The notes: a model not told the origin generated them from the letters alone. A stretch of 64,000 bases of DNA from Sthenelais limicola (GCA_942159475.1 OW804094.1:18829067-18893066), one strand, 5' to 3'; numbered from the stretch's first letter, positions 11,662 through 22,607 are shown. Program-made: numbers and translations.

Positions 11662-13926
11662 ATGAAACCTCAAGTATTATCAATACAAGAGACATGGTTA
11701 AATAAAAATGTAGATAGTCACGAAGTGCAAATTGATGACTATAAACTTATACGACTTGATAGAAAAATGAAAAGAAGAGGCGGAGGACTTATAACGTATA
11801 TACATAGGTCCCTTGAGATAAGTGATGAGGAAAAGTTGAATGTATTAGATAAATCAGATAAGAATGTTGAGATGCAAGTCTTTAAAATAACCAAGAAATG
11901 TATGAAACCTAAAACGATATTCAATGTTTATAAACCCCCACAGGGTGGGTTAAAAGAAGCGCTGGAATCCCTTGATGAAGCGCTGAATAAGGTTGATTCT
12001 TCGGGGGAAATCATTGTTATGGGAGACTTCAATTACGACTCCGATGTTGTGGAGGAGAGCAAGACCCAGAATGCTGATCGATTCAATACGCTATTAAACA
12101 AATATAACCTCCAACAAAAAATAAAAGTTCCCTCAAGATTGAGTAAGAAATCCAAATCAAAAATAGACCATATCTACACTAACGTTAAAAACAAAAATGA
12201 AAGCGGGTCGATGAATATCAACCTTAGCGATCATAACCCAGTATTTATACAATTAAAGAAAATTAGAAATACATATGATCATGAATCATTCGAAGCAAGA
12301 AATACAAAAAACTTAGATATAGGAATCTTACAGGAAATTCTCAGGGACTATGATTGGACGGAGTTTTATGAAGCAACTAACGTTGATCAGGCCTGGGCTC
12401 TGCTCTACTCAACAATTGAAAAGTTTGTGGACAGAATGTGTCCCATAAAAAGGTTTAAAAATGTTAGAAAAACACCTGTTTGGTTTACGGATGATATAAT
12501 AAAAATATCTAAACTTAGGGATAAGGCCTTCCTAAAGGCTAGAAATCATAAGACTGAGGAAAATTGGAAAATAGCAAGAGGATTGAGGTGTCAGGTTGAT
12601 CTGGAAATAAAGAGGGCTAAGCAGAATTACTTTAAAAATCAAATTGAAATTAACAAAGCCAATCCGCACAAATTCTGGGAAATAATAAAACCTATCATGT
12701 CTAAAGACAAGAATAAAAATAAGGAAACAAACCTTATACTAACCTCAGATCAAGGTGACAAAGTGACTGGAAAGGCTGCGGCGGAAGTATTTAATAAATT
12801 TTTCATAAATGTAGGGCCAGATTTAGCAAAACAGATAGATACTGATAAAGTACTTGACGATAAGGAGGGGGATCTAGAAAATATTAATGAGGAAAAATAC
12901 GAAGTTTTTGAATTCAGAGAAATAAACCACACCTCGGTTGAACTTGCACTCAGTAAAGTGGGTAACTATAAGGCATCAGGCATTAAGTTAATGCCGACAA
13001 GAGTCTTAAAACCATGTATAAAAATCTTGAGCCATCAATTCGCACACTTATTTAATATGTCTCTGCAAACTAGTAGTATCCCAAAGGATTTTAAAAGTGC
13101 CACGGTTACACCTCTGTTCAAAGAAGGAAATAAACAAATAGCAGGTAATTACAGACCAATATCCTGCATAACATTACCGGCTAAGCTACTTGAAAGTTGT
13201 GTTCAAAGTCAGCTAGCAATGCATTTGGAGTCTAAAGATATACTATGTGAGGCACAGTTTGGCTTTAGGAAGGGAAAATCAATTAATGATGCCCTGGATA
13301 ATCTCTTTCGATATACATATAATAATATTAACAATAAAAAACTAACTGATATGGTGTTTCTGGACTTTAAAAAAGCCTTTGACACGGTGAATCATGAATT
13401 ATTACTATCCAAACTTTATAAATACGGCATAAGGAACAATACATTAAGCTGGTTTAAAAATTATTTATCGGAGAGACATCAAAGGGTTGTTGTAGATGGA
13501 TTTCTGTCCCCCCAAGAAAAGGTTAAATGTGGTGTCCCACAGGGTACCTCCCTGGGCCCACTGCTGTTTATATTATATATCAACGACCTCCATACAGTTG
13601 TAAAACATAGCAAAATTCAGCATTTTGCTGACGATACTGTAATTTATGGCACCAGGGATAGAAAGGTAAATACAATATTAGAAATGCAGGAAGACTTGAA
13701 TAATGTTGTGCGATGGTGTGCAAAGAATAAGATTTCACTTAACACAAAAAAATGTAAATTCATGTCTATTAACATGAAGCAAACAGTTGTGAATGAAACG
13801 AAATATTGTTTGGGTTCTCAGAGATTGGAAAAGGTGGATTATTATAAGTTCCTGTTCCTGTTCCTGAAGAACAAGATTAAGGCACTATCCAAACTCTATG
13901 GGATATGTGACAGACTTTATTATTGA
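11662..13926 (+). CDS. Endonuclease-reverse transcriptase (ORF2) of the CR1-like element, 754 codons
   Basis: Order of domains: apurinic-like endonuclease (Q-E-T-W-L at about residue 9, G-G-G-L-I-T-Y, M-G-D-F-N-Y near 120, S-D-H-N-P-V-F near 190), a linker, then reverse transcriptase (T-P-L-F-K-E-G, Y-R-P-I-S, Q-F-G-F-R-K-G-K-S, F-L-D-F-K-K-A-F-D, G-V-P-Q-G, and catalytic F-A-D-D at about 13622). It nicks target DNA and copies RNA in place. The true start lies upstream behind a frameshift. The frame ends early, just after Y-Y-K-F-L, where an internal deletion joins to K-N-K-I-K-A-L-S-K-L, so thumb and tail are out of frame. Probably inactive. Confidence 0.9.
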   Translation: MKPQVLSIQETWLNKNVDSHEVQIDDYKLIRLDRKMKRRGGGLITYIHRSLEISDEEKLNVLDKSDKNVEMQVFKITKKCMKPKTIFNVYKPPQGGLKEALESLDEALNKVDSSGEIIVMGDFNYDSDVVEESKTQNADRFNTLLNKYNLQQKIKVPSRLSKKSKSKIDHIYTNVKNKNESGSMNINLSDHNPVFIQLKKIRNTYDHESFEARNTKNLDIGILQEILRDYDWTEFYEATNVDQAWALLYSTIEKFVDRMCPIKRFKNVRKTPVWFTDDIIKISKLRDKAFLKARNHKTEENWKIARGLRCQVDLEIKRAKQNYFKNQIEINKANPHKFWEIIKPIMSKDKNKNKETNLILTSDQGDKVTGKAAAEVFNKFFINVGPDLAKQIDTDKVLDDKEGDLENINEEKYEVFEFREINHTSVELALSKVGNYKASGIKLMPTRVLKPCIKILSHQFAHLFNMSLQTSSIPKDFKSATVTPLFKEGNKQIAGNYRPISCITLPAKLLESCVQSQLAMHLESKDILCEAQFGFRKGKSINDALDNLFRYTYNNINNKKLTDMVFLDFKKAFDTVNHELLLSKLYKYGIRNNTLSWFKNYLSERHQRVVVDGFLSPQEKVKCGVPQGTSLGPLLFILYINDLHTVVKHSKIQHFADDTVIYGTRDRKVNTILEMQEDLNNVVRWCAKNKISLNTKKCKFMSINMKQTVVNETKYCLGSQRLEKVDYYKFLFLFLKNKIKALSKLYGICDRLYY

Positions 13927-14068
13927 TATATAAAACAACCATACTACCATTGATTGACTACGGAGATTTATTCTACCATAGCTATGCGCAGAGGTACCTG
14001 GACAGATTACAATCTCTCCAAAATTCTGCATTCAAAATTGCCCTCAAATTACCGAAGTACACTAGCAC

Positions 14069-14209
14069 TGACTTCGTCAGGCCAAACCCTGTTTCATGAA
14101 ATAGGGAATTTCACAGAATGAAATAATAAAACCACAGTATATCTGCTAACTTTTAATTACTATTAGCGGAGGTGAAACTAACCAAACCAAACCAAACCAA
14201 ACCAAACAA
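14069..14209 (+). mobile_element. 3' UTR-only copy of the I-type retrotransposon
   Basis: It matches the 3' UTR at 44833-44974 from the first hairpin (gacttcgtcaggc) through aggtgaaactaacc and ends in (accaa)n. It is inserted within the CR1-like ORF2. I see no clear target-site duplication. The extreme 5' truncation starts at a hairpin. Confidence 0.9.
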
Positions 14210-14232
14210 AGGAAATACACGTTAAAGTTGAA

Positions 14233-14538
14233 ATGCCATCATTATCTACAAGACGAAATAGTCATTTACTTGATTTAGCTTTCAGGAGATCTCTAAAAGA
14301 AGAAAATATAGATAATAGAAACATAAATCTAAGAAGTCTTAGGGATGGAAAGAAGCTTATAGTTCCACACCCAAAAAATGAGGCGTTCAAGAAATCATAC
14401 TTATTCAAACTAACGGGCCTATGGAATAGCTTGCCCAAAGAAAACAGAGATATCAAGACGAGAGAAGGTTTCAGGAGTTATCTGAAAAATAGCTATCCTC
14501 AGGAACATGACGAATACTTGTTAACTATCACAGAGTAG
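14233..14538 (+). pseudogene. C-terminal domain of the CR1-like ORF2, separated by an insertion
   Basis: It carries the typical CR1/L2 tail: V-P-H-P-K-N-E-A-F-K-K-S-Y, then W-N-S-L-P, then S-Y-L-K-N. The residues before it (K-Y-T-S-T upstream, K-E-I-H-V downstream) join across the I-type fragment exactly as T-N-T-K-E-V-H in the 50 kb copy, so the insertion split one ORF. Confidence 0.88.
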
Positions 14539-15183
14539 ATATAGATATACTTATGTATATCTGTATTTACAGTGTTTACATTTTACATGAACAACTTGAA
14601 TATAAGTAATTACATTTTGAAATTGGTTTGGGGGGAACTAAACAGGCATGTAGGTCCTGTGATACGTAAGGCTGACTTATATCAGCAATAGAAGGGTGGG
14701 GAAGGGTACCGTATTCTACTGTGAAACTCAGTACTGTATATAAAAAGTTATGTTATTCTATATTCAGACAGCTTATATCGAGCCATAGTATATGGTGGAA
14801 AATATTGTAAGATTCATCTGCATACTGTAAGAATTGATGATTGGTACGTTGTATGATATGATTATCATTATATGGTGAATATTGTACTAAAAGTGATCCT
14901 AATCCTAGAAGTTAAATTCATCGACTCTCACACTATGACTAGATTATAGGTGAATGATCAACGAATTACAAGGAATGAACAATTGAACAATCCAAGGAAA
15001 AAACATTGAACTCAAAATATTTTGCAAATAAAAACAAACGGACAGTTTTTTAAGATAGCATTGGATCGTGCGGTAGACCTGCTACGCAGAGTATTGCTTC
15101 CAATTCAGTGCATGATGGAATTGACAATCTATTGTAAGCTATAAACTGAATAAAAGTTGTTATATATATATAGGCGTGGCCAT

Positions 15184-15575
15184 GGTCCTGGGTATGACCA
15201 TAAACTGCCTTTCTGTCTCTTTTCTCTGTCTCTCTCTCCCTTCTTCTCTGTCTCTATTTCCTGGGTATGATCATAAACTGCCTCCCTCTCAGCTCTCCCG
15301 CCCTTGATATAACCATATTAAATGTGTTAATAAGGGCGTAAAGCAACCAATCTCACTCACTCACTCCCTCTCAGCTCTCCCACCCTTGTGGTCCTGGGTA
15401 AGACCTTAAAGTGCCTTTCTTTCTCTTTTCTCTCTCTCCCTTCTCTATATCTATTTCCTGGGTATGATCATAAACTGCCTCCCTCTCAGCTCTCTCGCCC
15501 TTGATATAACACTTCAAAGTGTTGATAAGGGCATAAAGCAACCAATCTCACTCACTCACTCACTCTCCCGCCCTT
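15184..15575 (+). mobile_element. SINE cluster: one copy followed by a SINE nested in another
   Basis: The first copy runs 15184-15366. A second piece (ccctctcagctctcccaccc) is split at 15389 by a full SINE (15390-15564), after which tcccgcccttg repeats the broken edge tcccacccttg as an 11-bp target duplication with one mismatch. This shows SINE-into-SINE retrotransposition. Confidence 0.85.
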
Positions 15576-15835
15576 GATTAGGTACATTACAAAAAAATTT
15601 AAAAACTGGGTCAATCCTTTCCCTGGTGAATTGGGATTGATAGAGTGGCCAGAAAGATTCAGTCCAGTTTTTAAATCATCCTTCTACCTATATTTGTTCA
15701 AAAGTTACAACAAAAATAAAAGAAGTAGGAGGCCTATCATTCTCCATGGTAGAAGGATCCAATTTTCTCATAATCCTAATGAGGTTAATGAGGTGTTATG
15801 TCACAATGGAAGGATCGGAAGGGCCTTAAATGGAA

Positions 15836-16595
15836 AAATCAAAATATCTTGAGAACTAAAATGAATTTTTCGATCAGGTAAAAAATATATCGGCCCCTGA
15901 ATCAAGGTGGGTGTAATGATCAATGTTTGACCTACTTAGGACGCCATTATGACCTAATTATTTGACCTAATTAGTTAAAACTGGGTCAAATCTAGCTTGA
16001 ATCAAAATATCTTAAGAACTAAAATGAATTTCTTGATCAAGTAAAAAATATATTGGCACCTGAATCAAGGTGGACGAAATGATCAATGTTTGACCTACTT
16101 AGGACGCCATTATGACCTAATTATTTGACCTAATTTGATAAAACTGGGTCAAATCTAGCTTGAAACGAAATATCTTAAGAACTAAAATGAATTTCTTGAT
16201 CAAGTAAAACAATATAACAGTACCTAAATCAAGGCAACCATATTGGTTAATATTTGACCTACCTAGGATGCCATTATGATCTATTTATTTGACCTAATTT
16301 GCTAAAACTGGGTCAAATCTAGCTTGAATCGAAATATCTTAAGAACTAAAATGAATTTCTTGATCAAGTAAAACAATATAACAATACCTAAATCAAGGCA
16401 ACCATATTGGTTAATATTTGACCTACCTAGGATGCCATTATGACCTATTTATTTGACCTAATTAGATCAAATTGGTCAAAACCTAGCTTGAATCTAAATA
16501 TTTTGAAAACTAAAATGAATTTTTAGGTCAGGTAAAAAACAGATTGGCACCTGATTCAATGCACCCATTTTGGTAAATATTTAACCTAACCTTTA
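15836..16595. repeat. Tandem repeat, 163-164 bp unit, about 4.6 copies
   Basis: Equivalent positions (atatctt) fall at 15844, 16007, 16170, 16334 and about 16498. Each unit includes ttgacctacttaggacgcc and ctgggtcaaatctagcttg. The last copy is the most diverged. Confidence 0.92.
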
Positions 16596-16924
16596 CTTAT
16601 TTATCAACTTCATCACCAGTTCAACCATTACTTGATATGGTGTGAAAAAAGGTAAAGCGGTGCGGCATGACGCGACGCAACTCAGCCCATTCAAACGAGT
16701 CATAGCAATACGCAAGATACATTCAAAAAGTAACTTTCAAAAACCTGAAGGCTGAAATAAATAACTATGTAACACTGGAAAAAACTGATTTAAAATCCAC
16801 CTTACCTTGGACTTGAAACATTTATAAATTGAATGAATCAGGGCTTGGAACACACTCACTCACAGTCCATCCTTGTGTAGTCTTTTTCTCATCATTAATA
16901 GAATTACCTCCCTAAACTGTCCTC
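16596..16924. other. No gene recognised
   Basis: Unique sequence after the 163-bp array. Confidence 0.35.
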
Positions 16925-17045
16925 AGTTCTTACGATTTCTTTAGGTCTTTCTCAGCATGTGTATGTGTGCAACAATGGCATGGCAATAGTCAACCTGCAT
17001 GCTTGCATCTTGCATGACGGTTTCTGAGGGTTAGGGTTAAAGTGG
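16925..17045. repeat. Dispersed repeat, copy 1 of 2 (about 120 bp)
   Basis: Block tttctttaggtctttctcag to gacggtttctgagggt, about 93 percent like 17772-17888, same orientation. The 700-base interval between holds no recognisable gene. Confidence 0.85.
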
Positions 17046-17771
17046 CTAAGATCGCTGAGAATGAAGATCGGGGTTTATGTATAATATAACAAGAATTTGA
17101 TTCAAGCTATGTCAGGTGTTCTTAAACTTAGTTCTAAATCTTGCTTTCTTTCCTGGATTGCATTTAATTTCTATTAGTCCATGCGCGATGACCACGGCAA
17201 AGGCCTGACATAGTTTCAATTTGAAACTGCTGTAACTGGGTCAGAATGACGCACGGACATAAGACGACGTCATAAAAATTGATGCAACCCTCCGCAGCAG
17301 CAACATTGCTTCTATCTGTAGCTATCTGTTTGTTGTATTTGTTTTAACCTATAATCATGTATATAACCCTTTCAATGAGCCTATTTTCGATAAGGTATGC
17401 ATCCCACAGGCTTTGTCAGATCAAATACACATTATGGACATTCAGTGAGAGAGTATAGTTACGGCTTTGTTTACATCATGACGTTCCCTCTGACAATGCG
17501 TCACTGACGGCTGTCACAGAATGCGTATGCGTCATTTGTACTTGCGTAACGGCCGCGCTGTACGAGGGTTATTTTGGTCTGGCAGACCAATATAATTTTA
17601 AACAGGAAGATTCGGAAAATACCTCACTAATATAGATTTATATGATCAAATCCAGTAAGCCATGGGTAAAGGGGGTTCTATTGTAATCAATTGATATATA
17701 TTTGACCAAACTCTCATAAATGAAATTTGCGATCGGCAAGTGCCACTTTAAATCTCAGTGGTGAAAAATGG

Positions 17772-17888
17772 CAGTTCTCACAATTTCTTTAGGTCTTTCT
17801 CAGCATGGGTATGTGTGCAACAATGGCATGGCAATAGTCAACCTGCATGCTTGCATTTTGCATGACGGTTTCTGAGAGTTGGGGTTAA
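17772..17888. repeat. Dispersed repeat, copy 2 of 2
   Basis: Same block as 16925-17045 in direct orientation. Next to it, gtgccttctctgcactt with gggcaactgccccaa occurs twice (17977-18018 and 18052-18093). Confidence 0.85.
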
Positions 17889-18127
17889 TTCTCAGTGGCA
17901 AAAAATGGCGGCTTGTTGTAGATATGGCTTGGAGCGGCAGCTTGATGTTAAAGTGTTGAGATGGGAAAAAAAAAATGGGGCAACTGCCCCAAGTGCCTTC
18001 TCTGCACTTATGTTATATAATAATACTGATTTTGGGATCTTTCGTGAAAAGGGCAACTGCCCCAAGTGCCTTCTCTGCACTTGTTATATATGAAGATGAT
18101 GGTGATGTTAGGAACTTACATGGTGGC

Positions 18128-18832
18128 TTACAACATTTGGAGTACCTGATCTAGAAATTCAACATTCTCATTTTCTATACGAATGTTGGCCTGTATGGAG
18201 AGGAGAACCTCATCGGCCCACCTCCCTCTGAGATAGGTGGATAGGTGGCAACCATTGGAAAGGTGACGGAAATTGTGCCTCCATGCATTTGATTGTCCCA
18301 TGCTCCGATGTACATAGGACGACATCCTCGGGGGAACCACGCGCTGTTCCGTCTCAAAGGCAACAATCAATCTATTGACTTGCATGATGATGTCATTGAG
18401 CCTTCTTTGCGTGCTCCGTGTGGTGTGTCCCGCCCGTCCATTGTAGGCGTCAAGATCCACACCCGTGATGGGTGCGAAAATTACCCGCCCAGCCTCTGAG
18501 GCCAACAACAGGCTGAAATGCGCCTCCCTGATGGCATTCATCACACCTGTCACTATCTCACTTACGGATCCCGGCCTCAAGGAGGTTACTCCACGATGAT
18601 GCTGGGTAATGTTGCATATCCCAGTCAAGATCATGATGAAGTCTGGGAGCCACCTACTGATTTCGTCGAGGGCAATATTGGCCAAATCTCGAATGGTAGC
18701 GCCTGGGGCTACGATCAGACGTAAGTCCCTCGTTCTCATCCCTCTGTGGTGAATCTCCCGCTCCCGCTCCCGCTCCCGCTCCAAGCCACGCCCCCTCGAA
18801 TCAGCCACAACCAATGTCTGTAGAGCAGCCAT
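18128..18832 (-). CDS. SGNH-hydrolase-like ORF, intact (234 codons)
   Basis: The frame opens M-A-A-L-Q-T-L-V-V-A-D-S-R-G-R, the nucleophile block of SGNH/GDSL folds in x-D-S-R-G form. It has G-I-C-N-I-T near residue 70, F-A-P-I-T-G-V-D-L near 118 and N-G-C-H-L-S near 200. In related copies at 48.3 and 54.2 kb the last block is D-G-C-H-L-T, so the usual catalytic Asp is Asn here. An (E-R)n run after residue 14 comes from a gagcgg microsatellite. No stop or frameshift. It may be the accessory ORF of a retrotransposon, as near 54 kb, or a gene derived from one; esterase activity is a family inference and doubtful for this copy. Confidence 0.65.
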   Translation of the reverse strand: MAALQTLVVADSRGRGLEREREREREIHHRGMRTRDLRLIVAPGATIRDLANIALDEISRWLPDFIMILTGICNITQHHRGVTSLRPGSVSEIVTGVMNAIREAHFSLLLASEAGRVIFAPITGVDLDAYNGRAGHTTRSTQRRLNDIIMQVNRLIVAFETEQRVVPPRMSSYVHRSMGQSNAWRHNFRHLSNGCHLSTYLRGRWADEVLLSIQANIRIENENVEFLDQVLQML

Positions 18833-19104
18833 ACTACGGAAACAACAAAATTGTGATTATTAGATTACATTTGAAAAGACCAGATGACATGAATCACAAA
18901 AAAATACTCATTTCTTGGCCTTCAATCAACGAATATCAAATAATCATAAATGCCCATTTATAAACTTACACATATACAGATTTATATTTGTTTGACCATA
19001 CGTTGTCTTTTAGAAGAGGAATGTAACTGAAATGAAGCCAGTTTTTAAAAAAAGAAATTTTCCATATACTTGGTAAAAACTTCTCAAATAAAAATTCTGC
19101 CATC

Positions 19105-20112
19105 TTAACTTGGTGATCCACAAAGACATGTGGCTTTAAAACCTACCTTTGGATGAGCAATTTGTATACAAGATATACTTTCCGCTATATTGCCCAAGAC
19201 GACTGTGAAAAAAGGGCAACTGCCCAGGAAGACTGTGAAAAAAGGGCAACTACCCAAGACGACTGTGAAAAAAGGGCAACTGCCCAAAGACGACTGTGAG
19301 AAGGGCGACTGCCCAAGATGACTGTGAGTAGGGCAATCTTTTCGGCTTTCTTCGGCAGACAAAGCTTTTATGGCTAATGCAGCTGCTTTCTTCTGTGCTA
19401 CTTTCTCCTTTTTCTTCCAATTACTTGCCATCTCAGCATGTCGCCTGTCTTTTGCTGTTACTCTGTACAATTGGCGCCTTACCTGTTTTATTTCTTGCCT
19501 TTGCACAGAAACCTGCAATTTTAATTGACCGATCTCTTCTTGGTCAAGTGCATGCTGCTTTTTCAACTCCTCCATCTCCTCACGGAGAACCTTGTTCTCA
19601 CTGGCAAGTTTTTTCATCGCAAGTTCTGATACTTCTTGATGAAATTCTTCTGTCTTTGATCTTTTAGGCAGTGGTTCATCAGATTCACCCTCATCTTTGT
19701 CAGGGAGAGGAGGAATAGCATTGGCTTTAGCCATAGGCAGTTTGAACTGCTGCGCTAAAAATGCTTCAATGGGTCCGCTCTTTCTTTTGATCTGGTTTCT
19801 TTCATTCATGACCTGATGAGCTATAGACTTTGCACTTGTCCACTTCACACTATCAGGCTCCAGCTTCCTTATAATAGTAAAAGCTTCACAAATATCTTTC
19901 CAAGAAGCAGTTACCTTGGCCTGCAGTTGTTTGAAACCCTTATATTTTTTTAAGGGTGAATTGGCAATCAATTCATAAACCAATCCATTAGTTAGTGCAT
20001 CTGAAGGTATTTCTCTGAGTGTTCTGAGAAATTCTTCTTCAGTTTCAAATGAGATACCTAATCTCTCGCATGTCTCTGTCGGTTGTGTCGGCAGAATACC
20101 GGACATCTTCAC
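19105..20112 (-). CDS. Coiled-coil protein, unrecognised (335 codons)
   Basis: It starts about 270 bases upstream of the SGNH-like ORF on the same strand. Residues 1-130 form a helical-looking globular region (E-T-C-E-R-L-G-I-S-F, then K-Y-K-G-F-K-Q-L-Q). After an acidic stretch with P-L-P-K-R-S-K (possible nuclear signal), residues 155-245 form a long charged coiled coil. The last 75 residues are partly coded by a 30-bp tandem repeat (C-P-F-F-T-V-V-L-G-S repeated) and may be intron read-through after S-A-E-E-S-R-K. I do not recognise the family. Its pairing with SGNH recalls the coiled-coil plus SGNH order at 54-57 kb, but no RNA-binding or NADAR region is present. Confidence 0.5.
   Translation of the reverse strand: MKMSGILPTQPTETCERLGISFETEEEFLRTLREIPSDALTNGLVYELIANSPLKKYKGFKQLQAKVTASWKDICEAFTIIRKLEPDSVKWTSAKSIAHQVMNERNQIKRKSGPIEAFLAQQFKLPMAKANAIPPLPDKDEGESDEPLPKRSKTEEFHQEVSELAMKKLASENKVLREEMEELKKQHALDQEEIGQLKLQVSVQRQEIKQVRRQLYRVTAKDRRHAEMASNWKKKEKVAQKKAAALAIKALSAEESRKDCPTHSHLGQSPFSQSSLGSCPFFTVVLGSCPFFTVFLGSCPFFTVVLGNIAESISCIQIAHPKVGFKATCLCGSPS
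19190..19335. repeat. 30-bp tandem repeat inside the coiled-coil ORF
   Basis: About five units of gactgtgaaaaaagggcaac plus tgcccaagac. The gggcaactgccc core also occurs at 17975 and 18050. Confidence 0.85.
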
Positions 20113-20204
20113 AGATGTTTAAGTTGCCGCAAAAAAAAGCTGAAAGGGCAATAGATAAAACCAAGTGTCATCACTATGATCAATTTATATATAGGAATCA
20201 AGTT

Positions 20205-20795
20205 GAAAGAGTCTGTCGGAAAATCGGTCGAAAGAGTCCGTCGGAAAATCGGTCAAAAGAGTCCTTCGGAAAATCGGTCAAAAGAGTCCTTCGGAAAATC
20301 GGTCAAAAGAGTCCTTCGGAAAATCGGTCAAAAGAGTCCTTCGGAAAATCGGTCAAAAGAGTCCTTCGGAAAATCGGTCAAAAGAGTCGGTCGGAAAATC
20401 GGTCTAAAGAGTCCTTCGGAAAATCGGTCGAAAGAGTCCGTCGGAAAATCGGTCGAAAGAGTCCTTCGGAAAATCGGTCGAAAGAGTCCTTCGGAAAATC
20501 AGTCGAAAGAGTCCGTCGGAAAATCGGTCGAAAGAGTCCTTCGGAAAATCGGTCGAAAGAGTCCTTCGGAAAATCGGTCAAAAGAGTCCTTCGGAAAATC
20601 GGTCGAAAGAGTCCTTCGGAAAATCGGTCAAAAGAGTCCGTCGGAAAATCGGTCAAAAGAGTCCTTCGGCAAAACGGTCAAAAGAGTCCTTCGGAAAAAC
20701 GGTCGAAAGAGTCCGTCGGAAAATCGGTCTAAAGAGTCCTTCGGAAATTGGTTGTCCTTCGGAAAATCGGTCGAAAGAGTTGGTTGGAAAATCGG
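20205..20795. repeat. 25-bp minisatellite, about 23 copies, open in several frames
   Basis: The unit is tcggaaaatcggtc followed by raaagagtcct. As 25 is not a multiple of three, each frame runs through all three phases and codes a 25-residue period (with S-P-S-E-N-R-S-K-E-S). Two plus-strand frames and one minus-strand frame are open by this effect. I do not regard them as genes. Confidence 0.93.
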
Positions 20796-21447
20796 TCGAA
20801 AGCATTGTAGTCTAGAATTACCATTAGGCCGGAAAAAAAGAGGTGCTTCCGATTTACCCCCCCCCCCCCCAAATCCTACTTAGAAAAACCTTACCCTACC
20901 TAACTTTATTTTTTACCATACCTGATTTTTTAAAAATCATATCTTACTTTTTTGCAATTTTTTGACAAAAAAAGCTTATGAAAGCAGGAAAACGGGTTTT
21001 CCTAACCCAGAACTGTCAAAAAGCACATTTCCCATGTTTAAAACAACTATTGTTATGAAATGTTATGACATTTTTTTCAGTTCCTGGGAGGTGGTTCCCC
21101 CCCCCCCCCCCCCAAAAAAAAAAAGTTACCCCCCCACCAACCTAGTTTTCAGCCAGACAAATCGGAAACACACCTATTTTTTGTTTTGGCCTTATATACA
21201 AATGAATAAACACAGAACTCAAGGCTAAGCCCTTTACAGTGTGCTTTATAATTTGGGATGGGCTTAAGATTTTGTTTTATTTTCAAAGGAAATTATCATC
21301 TTGAGAGGCATGGGAGGATAAAAATAAAGGTTGATATTGTAAAAAGAACTATTTTCTGAACTATTTATGACAGGTTTGTGGTCGGATGGTGGATAGATGT
21401 TGCTAGATTGGCCTGGATTTTTAACTTATTAAAAAAATATGCCAATT
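20796..21447. other. Low-complexity region with poly-C runs
   Basis: Runs of 13-16 C at about 20857 and 21100 lie in otherwise AT-rich sequence. No gene seen. Confidence 0.5.
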
Positions 21448-21653
21448 GGTCCTGGGTAAGACCTTAAAGTGCCTGGTCCTGGGCGAGACCTTAAAGAGCC
21501 TTTCTGTCTCTTTTCTCTGTCTCTCTCTCCCTTCTTCTCTATCTCTTTTTCCTGGGTACGATCATAAACTGCCTCCAATCAGCTCTCCCGCCCTTGATAT
21601 AACACTTTAAAGTGTTGATAAGGGCGTAAAGCCACCAATCTCACTCACTCACT
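21448..21653 (+). mobile_element. SINE, with duplicated 5' monomer
   Basis: ggtcctgggtaagacc occurs twice at the head (second copy ggtcctgggcgagacc), followed by the CT-rich arm, the gcccttgatataacac palindrome and the (actc)n tail. Confidence 0.9.
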
Positions 21654-22302
21654 ATACAATGCCAAGATGGCCGACATTCCATCTGAAGGGCCAAAATTTC
21701 ATTTGAAAAATAAACAGTGAAAATTCTAAAATACAAGAGAAATATGCATACACATCAACTTATTATGTTTAGAACAGTGATATAATGTAATATAAACCAC
21801 TGATGGTCGATATTAAGATCAGGATTGAAGTGGATTAAAAATAGATGGGAATGACAAGATTCCAATATGGCGGCGCCGGCATGGCTGACAGACCCAAAAA
21901 AGGTAGCCTTGAAAGGACAGGCATTACTCAAAAGTTGGCTTTCGAACATACATGAAATTTAAAACATCTATTTATGAGACATTTATCTCGCCCTTCTAAC
22001 ATTTCCACTTACCTACTATTGTTGGATCAAGTTATTTCAACTGGTTTACTTCGAATAATTCTGTTAGCTATGGAAGTCTTTCTGTAAGCAGTAGAACTGA
22101 GGAAGCAAGGGCAGAATAAAAGCTGGTCCCTGATTGGTCAAAATCCAAGATATGGCGGCAAAATTCAGATCGGAAAGCGCCTTTGTGATTGGTCGAAATT
22201 TACTACGTTGTAGTAGCCGCGGCGCCTATATACACAATTTATGAATGGGCCGGGTCGTGACACGGCGACGGTAGCGCCGCGCGGCGGATTCGCGCGTACC
22301 TA
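21654..22302. other. No gene recognised; GC-rich patch at the end
   Basis: Unique DNA. 22210-22300 is unusually rich in CpG (ccgcgcggcggattcgcgcg). Confidence 0.4.
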
Positions 22303-22461
22303 TCTCAGCTCTCCCGCCCTTGATATAACCATATTAAATGTGTTAATAAGGGCGTAAAGCAACCAATCTCACTCACTCACTCCCTCTCAGCTCTCCTGCC
22401 CTTGATATAACCATATTAAATGTGTTAAAAAGGGCGTAAAGCAACCAATCTCACTCACTCA
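22303..22461 (+). mobile_element. Two tandem 3' pieces of the SINE
   Basis: Two consecutive 5'-truncated copies start at ctcagctctcc and carry the ataaccatattaaatgtg variant of the palindrome, which marks a subfamily. Confidence 0.85.
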
Positions 22462-22607
22462 TAGGCAGGCTACATTGAAATACTAGATCATACATGAATG
22501 GTTTCACCGAGACGTTCAGTTCTTCTTTTTCAAAATTGACGAGCTGGAATTTTTAGAATGCAATCCAGAGACCAAATAATTTTTACAATATATAATGTCT
22601 CTCCAAT

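Larger units (their letters stand above)
11572..15172 (+). mobile_element. CR1-like non-LTR retrotransposon, 5'-truncated
   Basis: The element holds an endonuclease-reverse transcriptase frame, a 3' UTR, and a 3' end gaataaaagttgttatatatatata at 15147-15172. The inner retrotransposon at 48.8-56 kb on the minus strand ends in almost the same way (gaataaaagtattatatata), so the two belong to one family. W-N-V-R-S (endonuclease motif I) is visible at about 11600, one frameshift upstream of the long ORF. An I-type 3' fragment is inserted at 14069-14209. No ORF1, SGNH or NADAR region is seen upstream in this copy. Confidence 0.88.

Noticed and set aside
16980..17045. Telomere-like ggttagggtta at 17030
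   Set aside because: Single copy inside a dispersed repeat, no array.
20205..20795. Possible CRISPR-like array
   Set aside because: The 25-bp units are contiguous with no spacers, and the genome is eukaryotic.
20049..20883. Two long plus-strand ORFs (227 and 235 codons) of basic Ser/Lys/Arg repeats
   Set aside because: They are read-through of the 25-bp minisatellite in shifting phase; the opposite strand is open for the same reason.
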